The notes beneath the pieces are model-generated. The model was not told the origin of the DNA and made no database searches. It saw nothing but the letters and a program-made list of their open reading frames with translations. 64,000 nucleotides of DNA, taken from DASSFG01 sp035550375. GTDB lineage: Bacteria > Planctomycetota > Planctomycetia > Pirellulales > JAICIG01. The position numbers and the translations under genes were made by a program. Of this stretch, positions 9,296 to 18,632 are shown piece by piece. The DNA lies in contig DASZPH010000020.1 of NCBI GenBank assembly GCA_035550375.1, positions 62,001 to 126,000 of the forward strand. The letters run 5' to 3'. Numbering within the stretch: position 1 is the first letter of the stretch; every line of letters starts with the position of its first letter.

Positions 9296-11305
9296 ATGAG
9301 CGATGCGTTGAGTGCGGGCGACTTCGACCTGCATCAGCGCGCGGCGGAATGTGCCTCCGGCCGCTTCGCGAATCGGTTTCAACAACTGCCCTGGCCGCGG
9401 CTCGATGTGCGCGGCCGGCAAAACGCCTCACTGCTGGGGCTGCTCGTGCTGCTGGAACTGATCGCCACGGCGCTGACGCCAGTAGGCTCGTCGGTGACCG
9501 AGTCGTATTGGGATTATATGTTGATGGCCTCGATGGGCGCGTCGCTGGCCGCGCCGGCGTTGCTCGCGCTGTGGGCCGTCTTCGGCCCCCAGCCGATCGC
9601 CTTCCGTCTGCCGGCCACCGCCTGGCTGGCGGCCGCCCAGTATCTCGGACTCATGTACGGCGAATCTCGCAACGCCGGCAAGAGCGACTGCGAACTTGCT
9701 TACTTTGGCATCTGGATGCTGGGCTTTGTCATCCTGCAGTCGCCGTTGTGGCTTCTTCGCGCCGCACGACGCTGGCGACTGACGCTCGATCCGGCGACTT
9801 GCGTCGCAAGCGAGACCGCAGGTCATCACGTTCCGCCGCGCGCCCGCGGCCACTTTACATTGCGCAGCGTCTTTTTCTGGACACTCGCTGCGGCGGTCCT
9901 GCTGGCCGTGTTGCGAACGCTGACGGCCGACGCGGCTCCCAAACTGGCCGACGTGCTGGCTGGCTTGCCCGACGCCTGCATTGACTCCCTGTTTGTCGTC
10001 CTGGGCGGGTTGCCCGTAATTCCGCTGGCTTGGATCGTGCTGGCCGCGGGCCGCCGGCCCGTGCTGCGGATCGTGCTAACGGCGCTGCTGCTGGCGGGCG
10101 TGGCGGGCGGCATTCCGCTTTTCCTCTACCTGGAAGAAGGTTGGGACGGATGGCCGGAGTTGGCGGCCATCGTCGGGGGAACGATCGTCAACGGCCTGCT
10201 GAGCCTGACCGTGATTCTTTTCTGCGGATACCGCCTCGACAGGCAGCCGCGCGCCTCGGTAGCCAACGCCCATCTGCCGGTAACGCCGAGTGGGCTTGTC
10301 GAGCGGACGCCCCTTTCGGTCCGTCGCCTGGCGATGGGCTTTCTTCCGTTGTTGGTGCTGGCCGGGGCGTTGGCACTGGCGCTTCCCCAACGGCTGGAGG
10401 AATGGCGGAGGGCGGATGTCACGGCCGAATGGGAACCACGCGGCTTCCAGGTAGCGTTCGACGACGACGGCCGGATCAGCTATTTGACCTATGAGAGACG
10501 CAGGCACGTCTCCGACGAAGCATGCCGGCAGATCGCGCGTTTGCCTGCCCTGGAAACTCTCCATCTCACGGGGTCGAAGATCGACGACCGGCAGCTTGCA
10601 CTTCTGGCTCCGCTGCCCTCGCTTCTCAGGCTGAGTCTTCGCAATTGCGAGGTGACCGACGCAGGCTTGAAGGAGTTGCGGCGACTCAGCCGGCTTGAAA
10701 GTCTGGACCTCGTTAATACGCGTGTCAGTGACGCGGGGTTGGCGCACCTGGCCGCGCTGTCGAACTTGCAGTCGCTCGAACTGGCGGTCACCGAAATTAG
10801 CGACGACGGCCTTAAGGCGCTCCCGAAACTTCCGAGGCTGAGCCACCTCGACGTTTCGCTCACGGCCGTAAGCCGGGCGGGCGCGGACGAGTTTCGCCGC
10901 GCGTGTCCGGGCGTCGAACTGGACTCTGGGGCCTGCGATTTTCAGGTTGGCTGTTTGCTTGCCGACGCGAAGTCGCGCGCCGCCCTGGGTGTGCCGCCGC
11001 TTGGGCTCGTAAACCAAATCGTCCCGCTCGAACGTCTGCACTTGCGAGGCGAGAAGACGGTGGGCGGCACGGTCTTTCGGGTGACGGACAAGGCGATCGT
11101 CGAACTCTTGAAAGAGGCTCCGCTCGAAGAGCTTGACCTGCGCGAGACGGCCATCACCGACAACGGTTTGCTGGCGCTGGCGAAACTCGCCGGTCTCAAG
11201 CGGCTCGACCTGCGCGGCACGTCGGTGAGCGAACAGGCCGTGGCACGGTTGGCCGAATCGCTGCCGAGCTGCCAGATCGTCGTCGCAGGCACAGTACGTC
11301 GTTAA
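9296..11305 (+). CDS. Polytopic membrane protein with C-terminal leucine-rich repeats
   Basis: About 669 aa from the ATG backed by AAGGAGG. The first 380 residues contain roughly eight or nine hydrophobic segments in two groups (about 45-150 and 190-310), then one more near 350. After a short linker, residues about 400-545 and 590-660 hold leucine-rich repeats of about 24 residues, for example LPSLLRLSLRNCEVTDAGL and LSRLESLDLVNTRVSDAGL, the 'cysteine-containing/RI-like' type common in planctomycetes. The LRR part probably binds proteins at the membrane. No known function. It stands alone; the downstream genes are convergent. Confidence 0.8.
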   Translation: MSDALSAGDFDLHQRAAECASGRFANRFQQLPWPRLDVRGRQNASLLGLLVLLELIATALTPVGSSVTESYWDYMLMASMGASLAAPALLALWAVFGPQPIAFRLPATAWLAAAQYLGLMYGESRNAGKSDCELAYFGIWMLGFVILQSPLWLLRAARRWRLTLDPATCVASETAGHHVPPRARGHFTLRSVFFWTLAAAVLLAVLRTLTADAAPKLADVLAGLPDACIDSLFVVLGGLPVIPLAWIVLAAGRRPVLRIVLTALLLAGVAGGIPLFLYLEEGWDGWPELAAIVGGTIVNGLLSLTVILFCGYRLDRQPRASVANAHLPVTPSGLVERTPLSVRRLAMGFLPLLVLAGALALALPQRLEEWRRADVTAEWEPRGFQVAFDDDGRISYLTYERRRHVSDEACRQIARLPALETLHLTGSKIDDRQLALLAPLPSLLRLSLRNCEVTDAGLKELRRLSRLESLDLVNTRVSDAGLAHLAALSNLQSLELAVTEISDDGLKALPKLPRLSHLDVSLTAVSRAGADEFRRACPGVELDSGACDFQVGCLLADAKSRAALGVPPLGLVNQIVPLERLHLRGEKTVGGTVFRVTDKAIVELLKEAPLEELDLRETAITDNGLLALAKLAGLKRLDLRGTSVSEQAVARLAESLPSCQIVVAGTVRR

Positions 11306-11348
11306 TTCGCGCAGCCCTTGTCGCCTTGCGATCCGCGAAAGGGCGTGC

Positions 11349-12365
<1,017 letters not shown>

Positions 12366-12384
12366 ACACGGTGGAAGCCTGGTG

Positions 12385-12466
12385 CGTAGGGTGGGACGAG
12401 CGAAGCGAGTCCCGCCGGTTCATATTATTGCTGCGCTGGGACCCGCTTCGCTCGTCCCGCCCTACG
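12385..12466. repeat. 29-bp imperfect inverted repeat between DUF4159 and moxR genes
   Basis: Arms at 12385-12413 and 12438-12466 match at 27 of 29 positions, with a 24-nt spacer. Each arm also contains its own small dyad (GGGACGAGCGAAGCGAGTCCC-like). It resembles the REP/BIME class of palindromic intergenic repeats. In RNA it would form a long hairpin inside the presumed DUF4159-moxR transcript and could set their expression ratio or protect the mRNA. Confidence 0.8.
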
Positions 12467-12482
12467 AGAGAGGCCCGCGGCA

Positions 12483-13340
12483 CTAGTGGGTCATGGCGTA
12501 GGTCACGATGTTGATCCCAAGGGGATAGGCCCACTTCTCCGACATTTCGCGAAAGTATCGCGGATCCTCGCCTTCGCGCTCCCAACCGTCCCCTAGGTCG
12601 GTGTTGTGGCAGATGATGGCCATCATCCGTCCCTTGTCGTCGAACAGCGCGCGGTAGTGGGGCTCCTGCGCATCCCAGCGCTCGAACGTCCGGCCGCCGT
12701 ACCAGGCGTGGATGCTAGGGATCTGCGGTTTTTGCTTCAGGTCGTAGACGCAATGGAAGATCTCGTGGTCCAGCGGCAGTTCGACCGGCTCGCGGTCGGG
12801 AAAGACGCGCTTGATGTTCCGGTAAAACCCGTACCACTCATCCTCCCCCCAGAAATCGTCGACCATCAAAAACCCGCCGTTGAGCAGGTATCGCCGCAGA
12901 CCGGCCACCTCCGGCTCGGTGAGCATCATCGTCCCCGGTTCGATGATGTAGATGAACGGATAGTCGAAGAGGCGTTCGTCCGTCAGCTCGAGGATTTTGC
13001 TGCGAGGATCGACATTGAGTGACGTCAACTCGTGCAATCGGTATGAGAAATTCAGGTCGCTGTCGGGGAAATCGGTCAGCCAGCGGTTGTACCACTCCGA
13101 CGTGTAGCGGATGCGGACGAACGTGAACACGTCGTTTTTGAACTCTTTGTCGTTCTCCCATTCGGGCACGCCGTTGCGATCGACCATTTCGGGGTCGATC
13201 ATCTGCTGCCGTCGCCAGCCGCGCTGTGCAAAGCTCATGGCCGCGATCGAGACGACGAAGAGAGCGACGAGCAGAACGCGGCGAGTTGTGGCGGAGATTC
13301 GGGATAACATTGGAATATCTCTTGCCGCAATACGCGGCAA
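12483..13340 (-). CDS. DUF4159 domain exported protein
   Basis: A 285-aa protein with a signal peptide (ATTRRVLLVALFVVSIAAMSFAQ, cleavage near residue 38). The mature part is a DUF4159 domain: FTFVRIRYTSEWYNRW, DYPFIYIIEPGTMMLTEPE, GGFLMVDDFWGEDEW, then EIFHCVYDL. The domain is related to the class I glutamine-amidotransferase-like fold and is found with MoxR/VWA clusters in planctomycetes and Bacteroidetes; its activity is unknown. It sits 20 bp downstream of the TPR-peptidase gene and upstream of moxR, so the three form a likely operon. The start could also be the Met at residue 11. Confidence 0.9.
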   Translation of the reverse strand: MPRIAARDIPMLSRISATTRRVLLVALFVVSIAAMSFAQRGWRRQQMIDPEMVDRNGVPEWENDKEFKNDVFTFVRIRYTSEWYNRWLTDFPDSDLNFSYRLHELTSLNVDPRSKILELTDERLFDYPFIYIIEPGTMMLTEPEVAGLRRYLLNGGFLMVDDFWGEDEWYGFYRNIKRVFPDREPVELPLDHEIFHCVYDLKQKPQIPSIHAWYGGRTFERWDAQEPHYRALFDDKGRMMAIICHNTDLGDGWEREGEDPRYFREMSEKWAYPLGINIVTYAMTH

Positions 13341-13360
13341 ATGAGCCTTGAACGGGTTCT

Positions 13361-16039
13361 CTACCGTCTCTTGGATTTCGTCTCGGAGTTCTCTGTGTTG
13401 GCCTTCTGGGGCGAGGGTGCCTGTTGTTGCGTCTTTGGATTCTGCTGTGGCTGTTCTTTCCCGTCCATCTCCGCGATGATGGCCAACAGCTCGCGCTGGG
13501 CGGCCCGATAGCGCGGGGCCTCTTCCAGCGCTTCGAGCGCCTGACGTCTGGCCGCCTTAAGATCGCCGCAGCGGTGCAAAAGGGTTGCCAATTGATAGTG
13601 AGCCTCGGCCGGATCGAGCGGGTCGAGCAGCAGCAGGGCCCGCCAGGAGTCGATGGCGAGCTTGTGGTTTCCCAGGTGGTCGGCCGCGGTCGCCAGGCCA
13701 CGGTAAGGGGCGGGGCGCAGGGGATTGATGGCCAGCAGGCGATCGCCAAAGGCGGCCGCGCCCCCCCAGTCTTCGCTTTGCAGAGATAGCTCCATCAACC
13801 GGTTCAGCGCGTCGACGTTGTCGTCGGTCAGAGAAACGATCCGCTCCAACGCGGCCCGTTCGTGTTTCGTGTCCCCCAGCTCCCGGTATACAGTGGCCAG
13901 CCCTGTGTACGGGTTACCCGCCCCGGTGTCCTCCGGGTAGAGCTCGGCCATCTTTTCCAGCGGCTCAAGCGCCGCCCGCCACTGTTTTTCGGTGATGAGC
14001 TGGCTCGCCAGACGGCCCAGCGCACGGTAGTTGTCGGGGTGCTCCTTCAGCCAGGCCGCCACGGCCTTCGTTCCGGCCGCGGCCGGAAGTTTCGGCTCCG
14101 CCCAGTCGGCTTTCGGCGCCATCTGCTTGGCCCGCTCGGCGGCGAACGCCGCGAACTCGCGGTCGAGCGCCTCCAGCGAACCGGCGTAGCGGGCCAGCGA
14201 ATCGTTGATCGGCATGCCGACCCCCAGATCGACGAGAACGCGCTTGAGCGTCGGCAGGCCGTACTTCTCGATGAAAAACTCCACGACCAGCGACGACTCG
14301 TAGTAGGCGAACTGCAGGTGCAAGGGGGTTGGGGGGTGCAAGAACGCGCCGCTGAGCTGGCTGACCGGCGTGAGATCGTCGCCGAGCATCATCTCGCGGT
14401 AGCGGGGGTTGATCGTTTGCCCCCAGGTCGGATCGGCCTGCCGTTCTTCGTAGACCGAGATCCCCTCGCTCAACCAGCGGGGCATCTTGTTGGCCGTCTT
14501 GTGGAGCGTGACGACGTGACAGAACTCGTGCCACAGCGTCGCCTCCCAGTTCGTCGGGTGCTCTCCCTGCGAGGCCGGGCTGTTGGCCGTGATCACGCGG
14601 CCGAAACAGACCCCCAAAAAGCCCGCGCCGCCGGGAAGGCCGAACGTGCGGATGGCAAAATCCTGCTGGCGAGGAAACAGCTCAACCAGCACCGGCTCGG
14701 CGATCTTGACCTCGTATTTCTCGCACAGCCGCTCGTTGGCGCGTTTCAAAAGATCGAGCACGCGCGGCCCATAAATCTCCGCCTCGCGGGCCTCCATTCG
14801 CACCAGAAAGCCGTCCGCTTCCAGCGTGCGGAACGTTCCCAGGCTGTCGTGCAGGGTCACTAGGTTGTGGGCCAGCACGTTGTAGCCGTCTTTGTCGTAG
14901 ACCTCGGTCGCCAGCGGCCAGCCGTCGGCTTCGTCTCCCAGCCGCAACAGGTCCTGGGCGAGCTGGATTTTGGCCGGCAGGAAATCGGCGTCGAACTGAA
15001 GAGCCTGTCGCTGGTAGCGGGCCCCTTCGGCGAACCGGTATTTCTGCGACAGCTTCGAGCCGATCAGATGGTCGACGGCCGGGTTGGCGGGCCACGAGCG
15101 CAGGGCCGCCTGCCGACATTCGTTTTCCTTTTCCGGCTCGTTGTTGAGGTGCGCCAGCACGGCCAGGTAGGCCCAGTGAAGCGGGTGCTCCGGATTGATC
15201 TGGCGGACCCGGGCGAGGACCTCGTGGGCCTGCGTGTAGCGCTCCGAATCGACGTGGTCGTCGACCAGAAAGAGCAGGCTGTCGACGTGCCGGGGATTGA
15301 TCGCGAGCGCCGCTTCGACGGCGTCCTGGGCCAGCTTGGGGTCGCTGGGAGCGAAGGCACGTGCCAGGCCGAATTGCGCGTCGGGTTCGTCGGGCGCGAG
15401 TTTCGTGGCCCGCTCGAACAGCTCGGCGGCCAGGGCAAAATCGTTCTTCTCCAGCGCCAGCTCGCCGCTTGCCAGCCAGGGATCGACGAGCACCGGTTGC
15501 TGTCTCTTGGCGTCGTTGTAGAGCGAATCAAGCACCTTCTTGGGATCGACTCCGAGCGAGAGCATGAAGCGTCCCACGACCACTTCGGCGGCGGCGTCGC
15601 GATATCGCCAGGCGGACTGGCGAAGGTGCTGGCCAAACGCCTCGGCGAGCCGCGCGGCCCGGTCGGGCAGGTTGTTGAAACGATAGACGTCCCGCCCGGT
15701 CCAGTGCAGCGGCGCGCTGTAGGGGAAGCGGCCGAGGGCCGTTTCCAGGGTCGCGCGGGCGTCGGCATAACGGCCGAGCGTCATCTCCCCCTTCAGCTTG
15801 AGCAGGAAGAAGGCTTCCGTCGCTTCGCCGCCGGAGATGCTTTTGGCCGCGAATTCGATCGATTCGGCGTATTGGCCGGTGCGATAGAGCTTTTCACCCT
15901 GCCGCAAATCGGCCGCCCAAAGGAGGCCACCCGCGAGAACGGCGGAGAAACCCAGATGGGCGCCCAGAAGAAACGGAAAGCAATGCCTTAGCAACGACCA
16001 AACCAGGGAGAACCGGATTTTGGCGAATCGTGGCATCAT
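13361..16039 (-). CDS. Exported TPR protein with peptidase-MA-like gluzincin domain
   Basis: An 892-aa protein with an N-terminal membrane/signal segment (about 15-42). Residues 45-400 hold TPR units (for example PDEPDAQFGLARAF and PEHPLHWAYLAVLAHL). A zinc-peptidase core follows: HEFCH at 504-508 and, about 20 residues on, WLSEGISVYEE, the HExxH-plus-Glu layout of peptidase MA-like gluzincins. A second TPR group fills about 680-870, and the tail is Gln/Lys-rich and low-complexity. It probably acts outside the inner membrane. It is the first gene of a leftward cluster with DUF4159 and moxR, suggesting a shared envelope-protein task. Confidence 0.88.
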   Translation of the reverse strand: MMPRFAKIRFSLVWSLLRHCFPFLLGAHLGFSAVLAGGLLWAADLRQGEKLYRTGQYAESIEFAAKSISGGEATEAFFLLKLKGEMTLGRYADARATLETALGRFPYSAPLHWTGRDVYRFNNLPDRAARLAEAFGQHLRQSAWRYRDAAAEVVVGRFMLSLGVDPKKVLDSLYNDAKRQQPVLVDPWLASGELALEKNDFALAAELFERATKLAPDEPDAQFGLARAFAPSDPKLAQDAVEAALAINPRHVDSLLFLVDDHVDSERYTQAHEVLARVRQINPEHPLHWAYLAVLAHLNNEPEKENECRQAALRSWPANPAVDHLIGSKLSQKYRFAEGARYQRQALQFDADFLPAKIQLAQDLLRLGDEADGWPLATEVYDKDGYNVLAHNLVTLHDSLGTFRTLEADGFLVRMEAREAEIYGPRVLDLLKRANERLCEKYEVKIAEPVLVELFPRQQDFAIRTFGLPGGAGFLGVCFGRVITANSPASQGEHPTNWEATLWHEFCHVVTLHKTANKMPRWLSEGISVYEERQADPTWGQTINPRYREMMLGDDLTPVSQLSGAFLHPPTPLHLQFAYYESSLVVEFFIEKYGLPTLKRVLVDLGVGMPINDSLARYAGSLEALDREFAAFAAERAKQMAPKADWAEPKLPAAAGTKAVAAWLKEHPDNYRALGRLASQLITEKQWRAALEPLEKMAELYPEDTGAGNPYTGLATVYRELGDTKHERAALERIVSLTDDNVDALNRLMELSLQSEDWGGAAAFGDRLLAINPLRPAPYRGLATAADHLGNHKLAIDSWRALLLLDPLDPAEAHYQLATLLHRCGDLKAARRQALEALEEAPRYRAAQRELLAIIAEMDGKEQPQQNPKTQQQAPSPQKANTENSETKSKRR

Positions 16040-16159
16040 GTGCTTTAAGTCACCGGACGCCGTTGATTGTCGCCTACGGGCGGCGGTTTGTCACCTGGAG
16101 CCGGAGATTCGGTAGGCTCCTAAGTTGAAATTGCCCCGCACTCCCCCCGCGCAAAGAGC

Positions 16160-16199
16160 GGGCCACCGCACGCTCGGCGCGGTGGCCCTTTCTTTTACG
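16160..16199 (+). terminator. Perfect 10-bp hairpin with T-rich tail
   Basis: GGGCCACCGC (16160-16169) pairs perfectly with GCGGTGGCCC (16179-16188) around a 9-nt loop; TTTCTTTT follows on the plus strand. It lies just past the 3' end of the leftward gene ending at 16249. The T-run is on the plus strand, so as a terminator it would stop rightward transcription; for the leftward gene the hairpin alone may still mark the mRNA end. Confidence 0.5.
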
Positions 16200-16248
16200 T
16201 TCTCGGTCGGCGCGCTGTCTGCTCTCGCCGCCCGCTGTCGCGTGCCCT

Positions 16249-17379
16249 TCACTCGGAAACGGTCGCTTCGTCTCCACGCCAGTCCGGGGCGGCCGAGAAT
16301 CGGGCCACGCGGTCGAGCGTCTGCTTCAGCCAGTTGCACGCTTTGCCCGCGGCCGGCTTTTCCTCGGCCGCGAACTTGAACACGGCCCCGCTCGTCGGCG
16401 GTTTCAGGCACGTCACCGGCGTCCTGACCGAGCCCGCCACCGTGTGCGTTTGCGACGACGACCGCCACGGCCGGGCCTCGGTCGCCAGGGTGGTGATGAT
16501 TAAATCGTACCGGTCCTTCGCCGGCTTGACCGCGAAGTATCGTTCCTGCGCCTCGGCCATCTCGAGCGCGGCCCGCTCGGCCCTCGCGTCACCCGCCAGG
16601 TACAGCGCGAGAAACGCTTTGGCCGTACCGATCTCTTCGGTTGACTTAAAGAAGTAGCGTTTTACGTTGCCCGTGGCCGTGCACGAGATAACCATCCAGT
16701 CGCCGTGCCATTTCGCGGGCACGACGAAGCGGAAGGAAAGCGGCTTGATCCCCTCGAACGTGCCGGCCGCGGAACGGCGCAGTTTGAAGAACACGCCATG
16801 CTCGTTCTCCAGCGTGCCGCTGGTGACGACCGCCCTGCCGGGCGGGATCTTCTTGGTTGTTTCCTTCAACTCGTTGCGGTGCGTCGCGTTGGCGTTGGCC
16901 GCCGGTAACGCGCTGGTCACGACGGCGCCGTTGGCGTGCTCGTTGCCTGCTCCGATTGAGATCGTCGTACCTACCGTCGCTCCAACCGACCGGAGGGTCT
17001 CCGTCGTCTTCACAACTTCGATGTGGTCGGCCACGTCCGCCTCGATCAGGGTCCGCGGCAAGAAGTCGACGATCCGCAGCCTTTCGGCCGGGCTGGTGAT
17101 CTCAAACTCAAGCTGTTCGACGTCCTTTTCTTCCCCTTTTTCCACCCGCACGGAAACGCGCAGGTCGGCTTCCATAATCTTCTCGTCGGGGTGAACCATC
17201 GCGAATGCTGGCGGCGTCACGTCGCGGCATTCCACCATGTAACCCAGGTCAAAACCGACCTTTGGCCCGTTTGCGAAAACTGCGGGGGTAGACGGCCCGA
17301 AGGCGGTTCCCACGACCACTGCCAGCGCCGCCAGATGGTATCCGGACGCCCGGCGGCTAAGTGAGCTAAGAGTTCCCAT
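16249..17379 (-). CDS. Exported protein of unknown function
   Basis: About 376 aa. The start is set at 17379 because AGGAGG stands 6 nt upstream, although the frame is open further. A signal peptide runs to about residue 37 (LAALAVVVGTAFGP ... AVFANG). The mature part has a predicted beta-rich region with polar repeats (RVSVRVEKGEEKDVEQLEFEI), a Thr/Val-rich middle (TVGTTISIGAGNEHANGAVV) and a helical segment (KAFLALYLAGDARAERAALE). There is no known motif or catalytic signature. It stands alone, convergent to no near gene. The function is unknown; a periplasmic or surface location is likely. Confidence 0.7.
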   Translation of the reverse strand: MGTLSSLSRRASGYHLAALAVVVGTAFGPSTPAVFANGPKVGFDLGYMVECRDVTPPAFAMVHPDEKIMEADLRVSVRVEKGEEKDVEQLEFEITSPAERLRIVDFLPRTLIEADVADHIEVVKTTETLRSVGATVGTTISIGAGNEHANGAVVTSALPAANANATHRNELKETTKKIPPGRAVVTSGTLENEHGVFFKLRRSAAGTFEGIKPLSFRFVVPAKWHGDWMVISCTATGNVKRYFFKSTEEIGTAKAFLALYLAGDARAERAALEMAEAQERYFAVKPAKDRYDLIITTLATEARPWRSSSQTHTVAGSVRTPVTCLKPPTSGAVFKFAAEEKPAAGKACNWLKQTLDRVARFSAAPDWRGDEATVSE

Positions 17380-17385
17380 CGTCGG

Positions 17386-17391
17386 CCTCCT
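17386..17391 (-). promoter_or_regulatory. Shine-Dalgarno site fixing the start at 17379
   Basis: AGGAGG on the minus strand, 6 nt before the ATG at 17379. It rules against the longer in-frame version starting at 17505. Confidence 0.65.
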
Positions 17392-17817
17392 CAATCTTTT
17401 GCACTCGATAGGTGACTGTTTGTAGTTTGCAAACCCTATGCCAGGGGCAGCGGTCGAAAATGGCGTCCATTCCTGTGTGTAATCCAATACCGCCTGGACT
17501 ACCAATGCTTACGGGACCTTGCCAAGAAGCGTTCGTCTTTTTTCCGAAATGTTCAAATAAAAGGTCTCGCGTCGTGGGCAGGTCGTCGTCTTTTGTCCAC
17601 CTTATCAGTCGAGACACAAAAGGAACCGTCTCGGTTCCCTTCTGGGCAAGTTGTGAGGGAAGAGACTTTTACCGCGCAATGCGTGTGCGTTGGAGCCCAA
17701 CAGACGGCCGGGTGCGCACCAATTCGATCACGTTTGTCCCAGAATGAGGCGGCGACCGCCTCGCCGACCCGGCGCGACCCCGCCAAGCGTTTACGGCAAG
17801 CCCAACCGCCAACCGGA
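17392..17817. other. Intergenic stretch, lower GC, no confident gene
   Basis: About 425 bp between two leftward genes. The base composition is visibly less GC-rich than its surroundings. A small 7-bp stem (GGAACCG/CGGTTCC, 17622-17638) is present. Short frames on both strands (for example 17366-17617 minus) have no recognisable domain and no RBS. The promoter of the gene starting at 17379 must be here but was not pinpointed. Confidence 0.45.
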
Positions 17818-18438
17818 TCAGCCGGCCGCTTCCTCCGCACCTTGTTCAACCCCTCTGGCCGACGCGGCCTCGCGCAGCCATGCGTCTTGCCAGGTCCGCA
17901 CGTTCAGCGGATCGGCCGGGTCGAGCTTTAAAAGTTGCTCCACGACGCGCACGGCAAGTTTCAGTTTGCCCAATTCATGCAGGCACCAGGCCAGCCCTTT
18001 CGCTGCTTCGAGAAAGGGCCGGTTGGCCGGCAGGCGGTAGGGAAGCGGCGCGTCGAGCCCGCCGGCCGGAAACGCGGAGAGCCCGATTTCGTAGGCGTAC
18101 CCAAAGTGGCCTCGCGCCAACTTCAGGTCGCCGTCGGCCAGCGCCTGCTCGCCAAGCATCCGGTGCGCCGCCACGAAATCGCTACAGCCGTTCAACAGCC
18201 AGCGCATCTCGTCGATGGCCACGTCGATCTCTCCGGCGTCGAGCATCTGCTGCACTTCTTCCAGGTCTTCGCCGCGCTCGAGGGCACATCGCGGATGCAC
18301 CAGTTCCCAGGCGCGTTCGCCCGCCTTGCGCCGAACGCGCAGCGCCGTGCGACGGCGGCGGAACCCCAGATCGTCGTCGACGTCCTCGGCGGGCCGTACC
18401 CGGGCCGGCTTTTGTTTGCGGCGTGCCATGGAACGCAT
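17818..18438 (-). CDS. TPR-like protein of unknown function
   Basis: A 206-aa protein. The N-terminus is very basic (ARRKQKPARVRP and RRRRTALRVRRKAGERAW). Residues about 60-185 are helical with TPR character: EEVQQMLDAGEIDVAIDEMRWLL, FVAAHRMLGEQALADGDLKLAR, and FLEAAKGLAWCLHELGKLKLAVRVVEQLLKLDP. No signal peptide, so cytoplasmic. TPRs mediate protein contacts; the partner is unknown. The start could be the first Met or the Met four codons on (18429). It is divergent from mutY, with a MITE-like element between them. Confidence 0.75.
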   Translation of the reverse strand: MRSMARRKQKPARVRPAEDVDDDLGFRRRRTALRVRRKAGERAWELVHPRCALERGEDLEEVQQMLDAGEIDVAIDEMRWLLNGCSDFVAAHRMLGEQALADGDLKLARGHFGYAYEIGLSAFPAGGLDAPLPYRLPANRPFLEAAKGLAWCLHELGKLKLAVRVVEQLLKLDPADPLNVRTWQDAWLREAASARGVEQGAEEAAG

Positions 18439-18491
18439 TATATCGACTGGTTGTGTCTCCGGTCGGTAGCGATTTCCGTCAAACGCGCTGT

Positions 18492-18596
18492 CTAGCAGTC
18501 TGTTGAAATATTCAAAAACCGTGAAAACGACATCGATTTATACGGGGTTTTTGTACCTACTTTGATGCGTTTCCGAATATTTCAACAGACTGCTAG
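18492..18596. mobile_element. MITE-like 105-bp element with perfect 22-bp terminal inverted repeats
   Basis: The ends 18492-18513 and 18575-18596 are perfect reverse complements, beginning CTAGCAGTCTGTTG. CTAG at each end is itself palindromic and may be the duplicated target. The interior (61 bp) is AT-richer than the flanks, has no coding capacity, and contains a second small dyad (AAAAACC ... GGTTTTT). Terminal sequences of the GCAGTCTGTTGAA type are seen at the ends of some transposase-bearing elements, which suggests a non-autonomous derivative mobilised in trans. It ends 37 bp before the mutY start, so it may carry or disrupt promoter elements. Confidence 0.75.
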
Positions 18597-18632
18597 GCCG
18601 CCCAACGTCCGGACGGTAGACTGCGCCATCCC

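Noticed and set aside
9190..9300. Short frame starting MLLMLTRGG, superficially like CsrA (MLVLTR)
   Set aside because: The similarity ends after five residues; the frame runs into the LRR gene out of phase and has no RBS.
17366..17617. 83-aa minus-strand frame overlapping the start of the exported protein gene
   Set aside because: No RBS, no domain, and it overlaps the well-supported start at 17379 by 14 bp.
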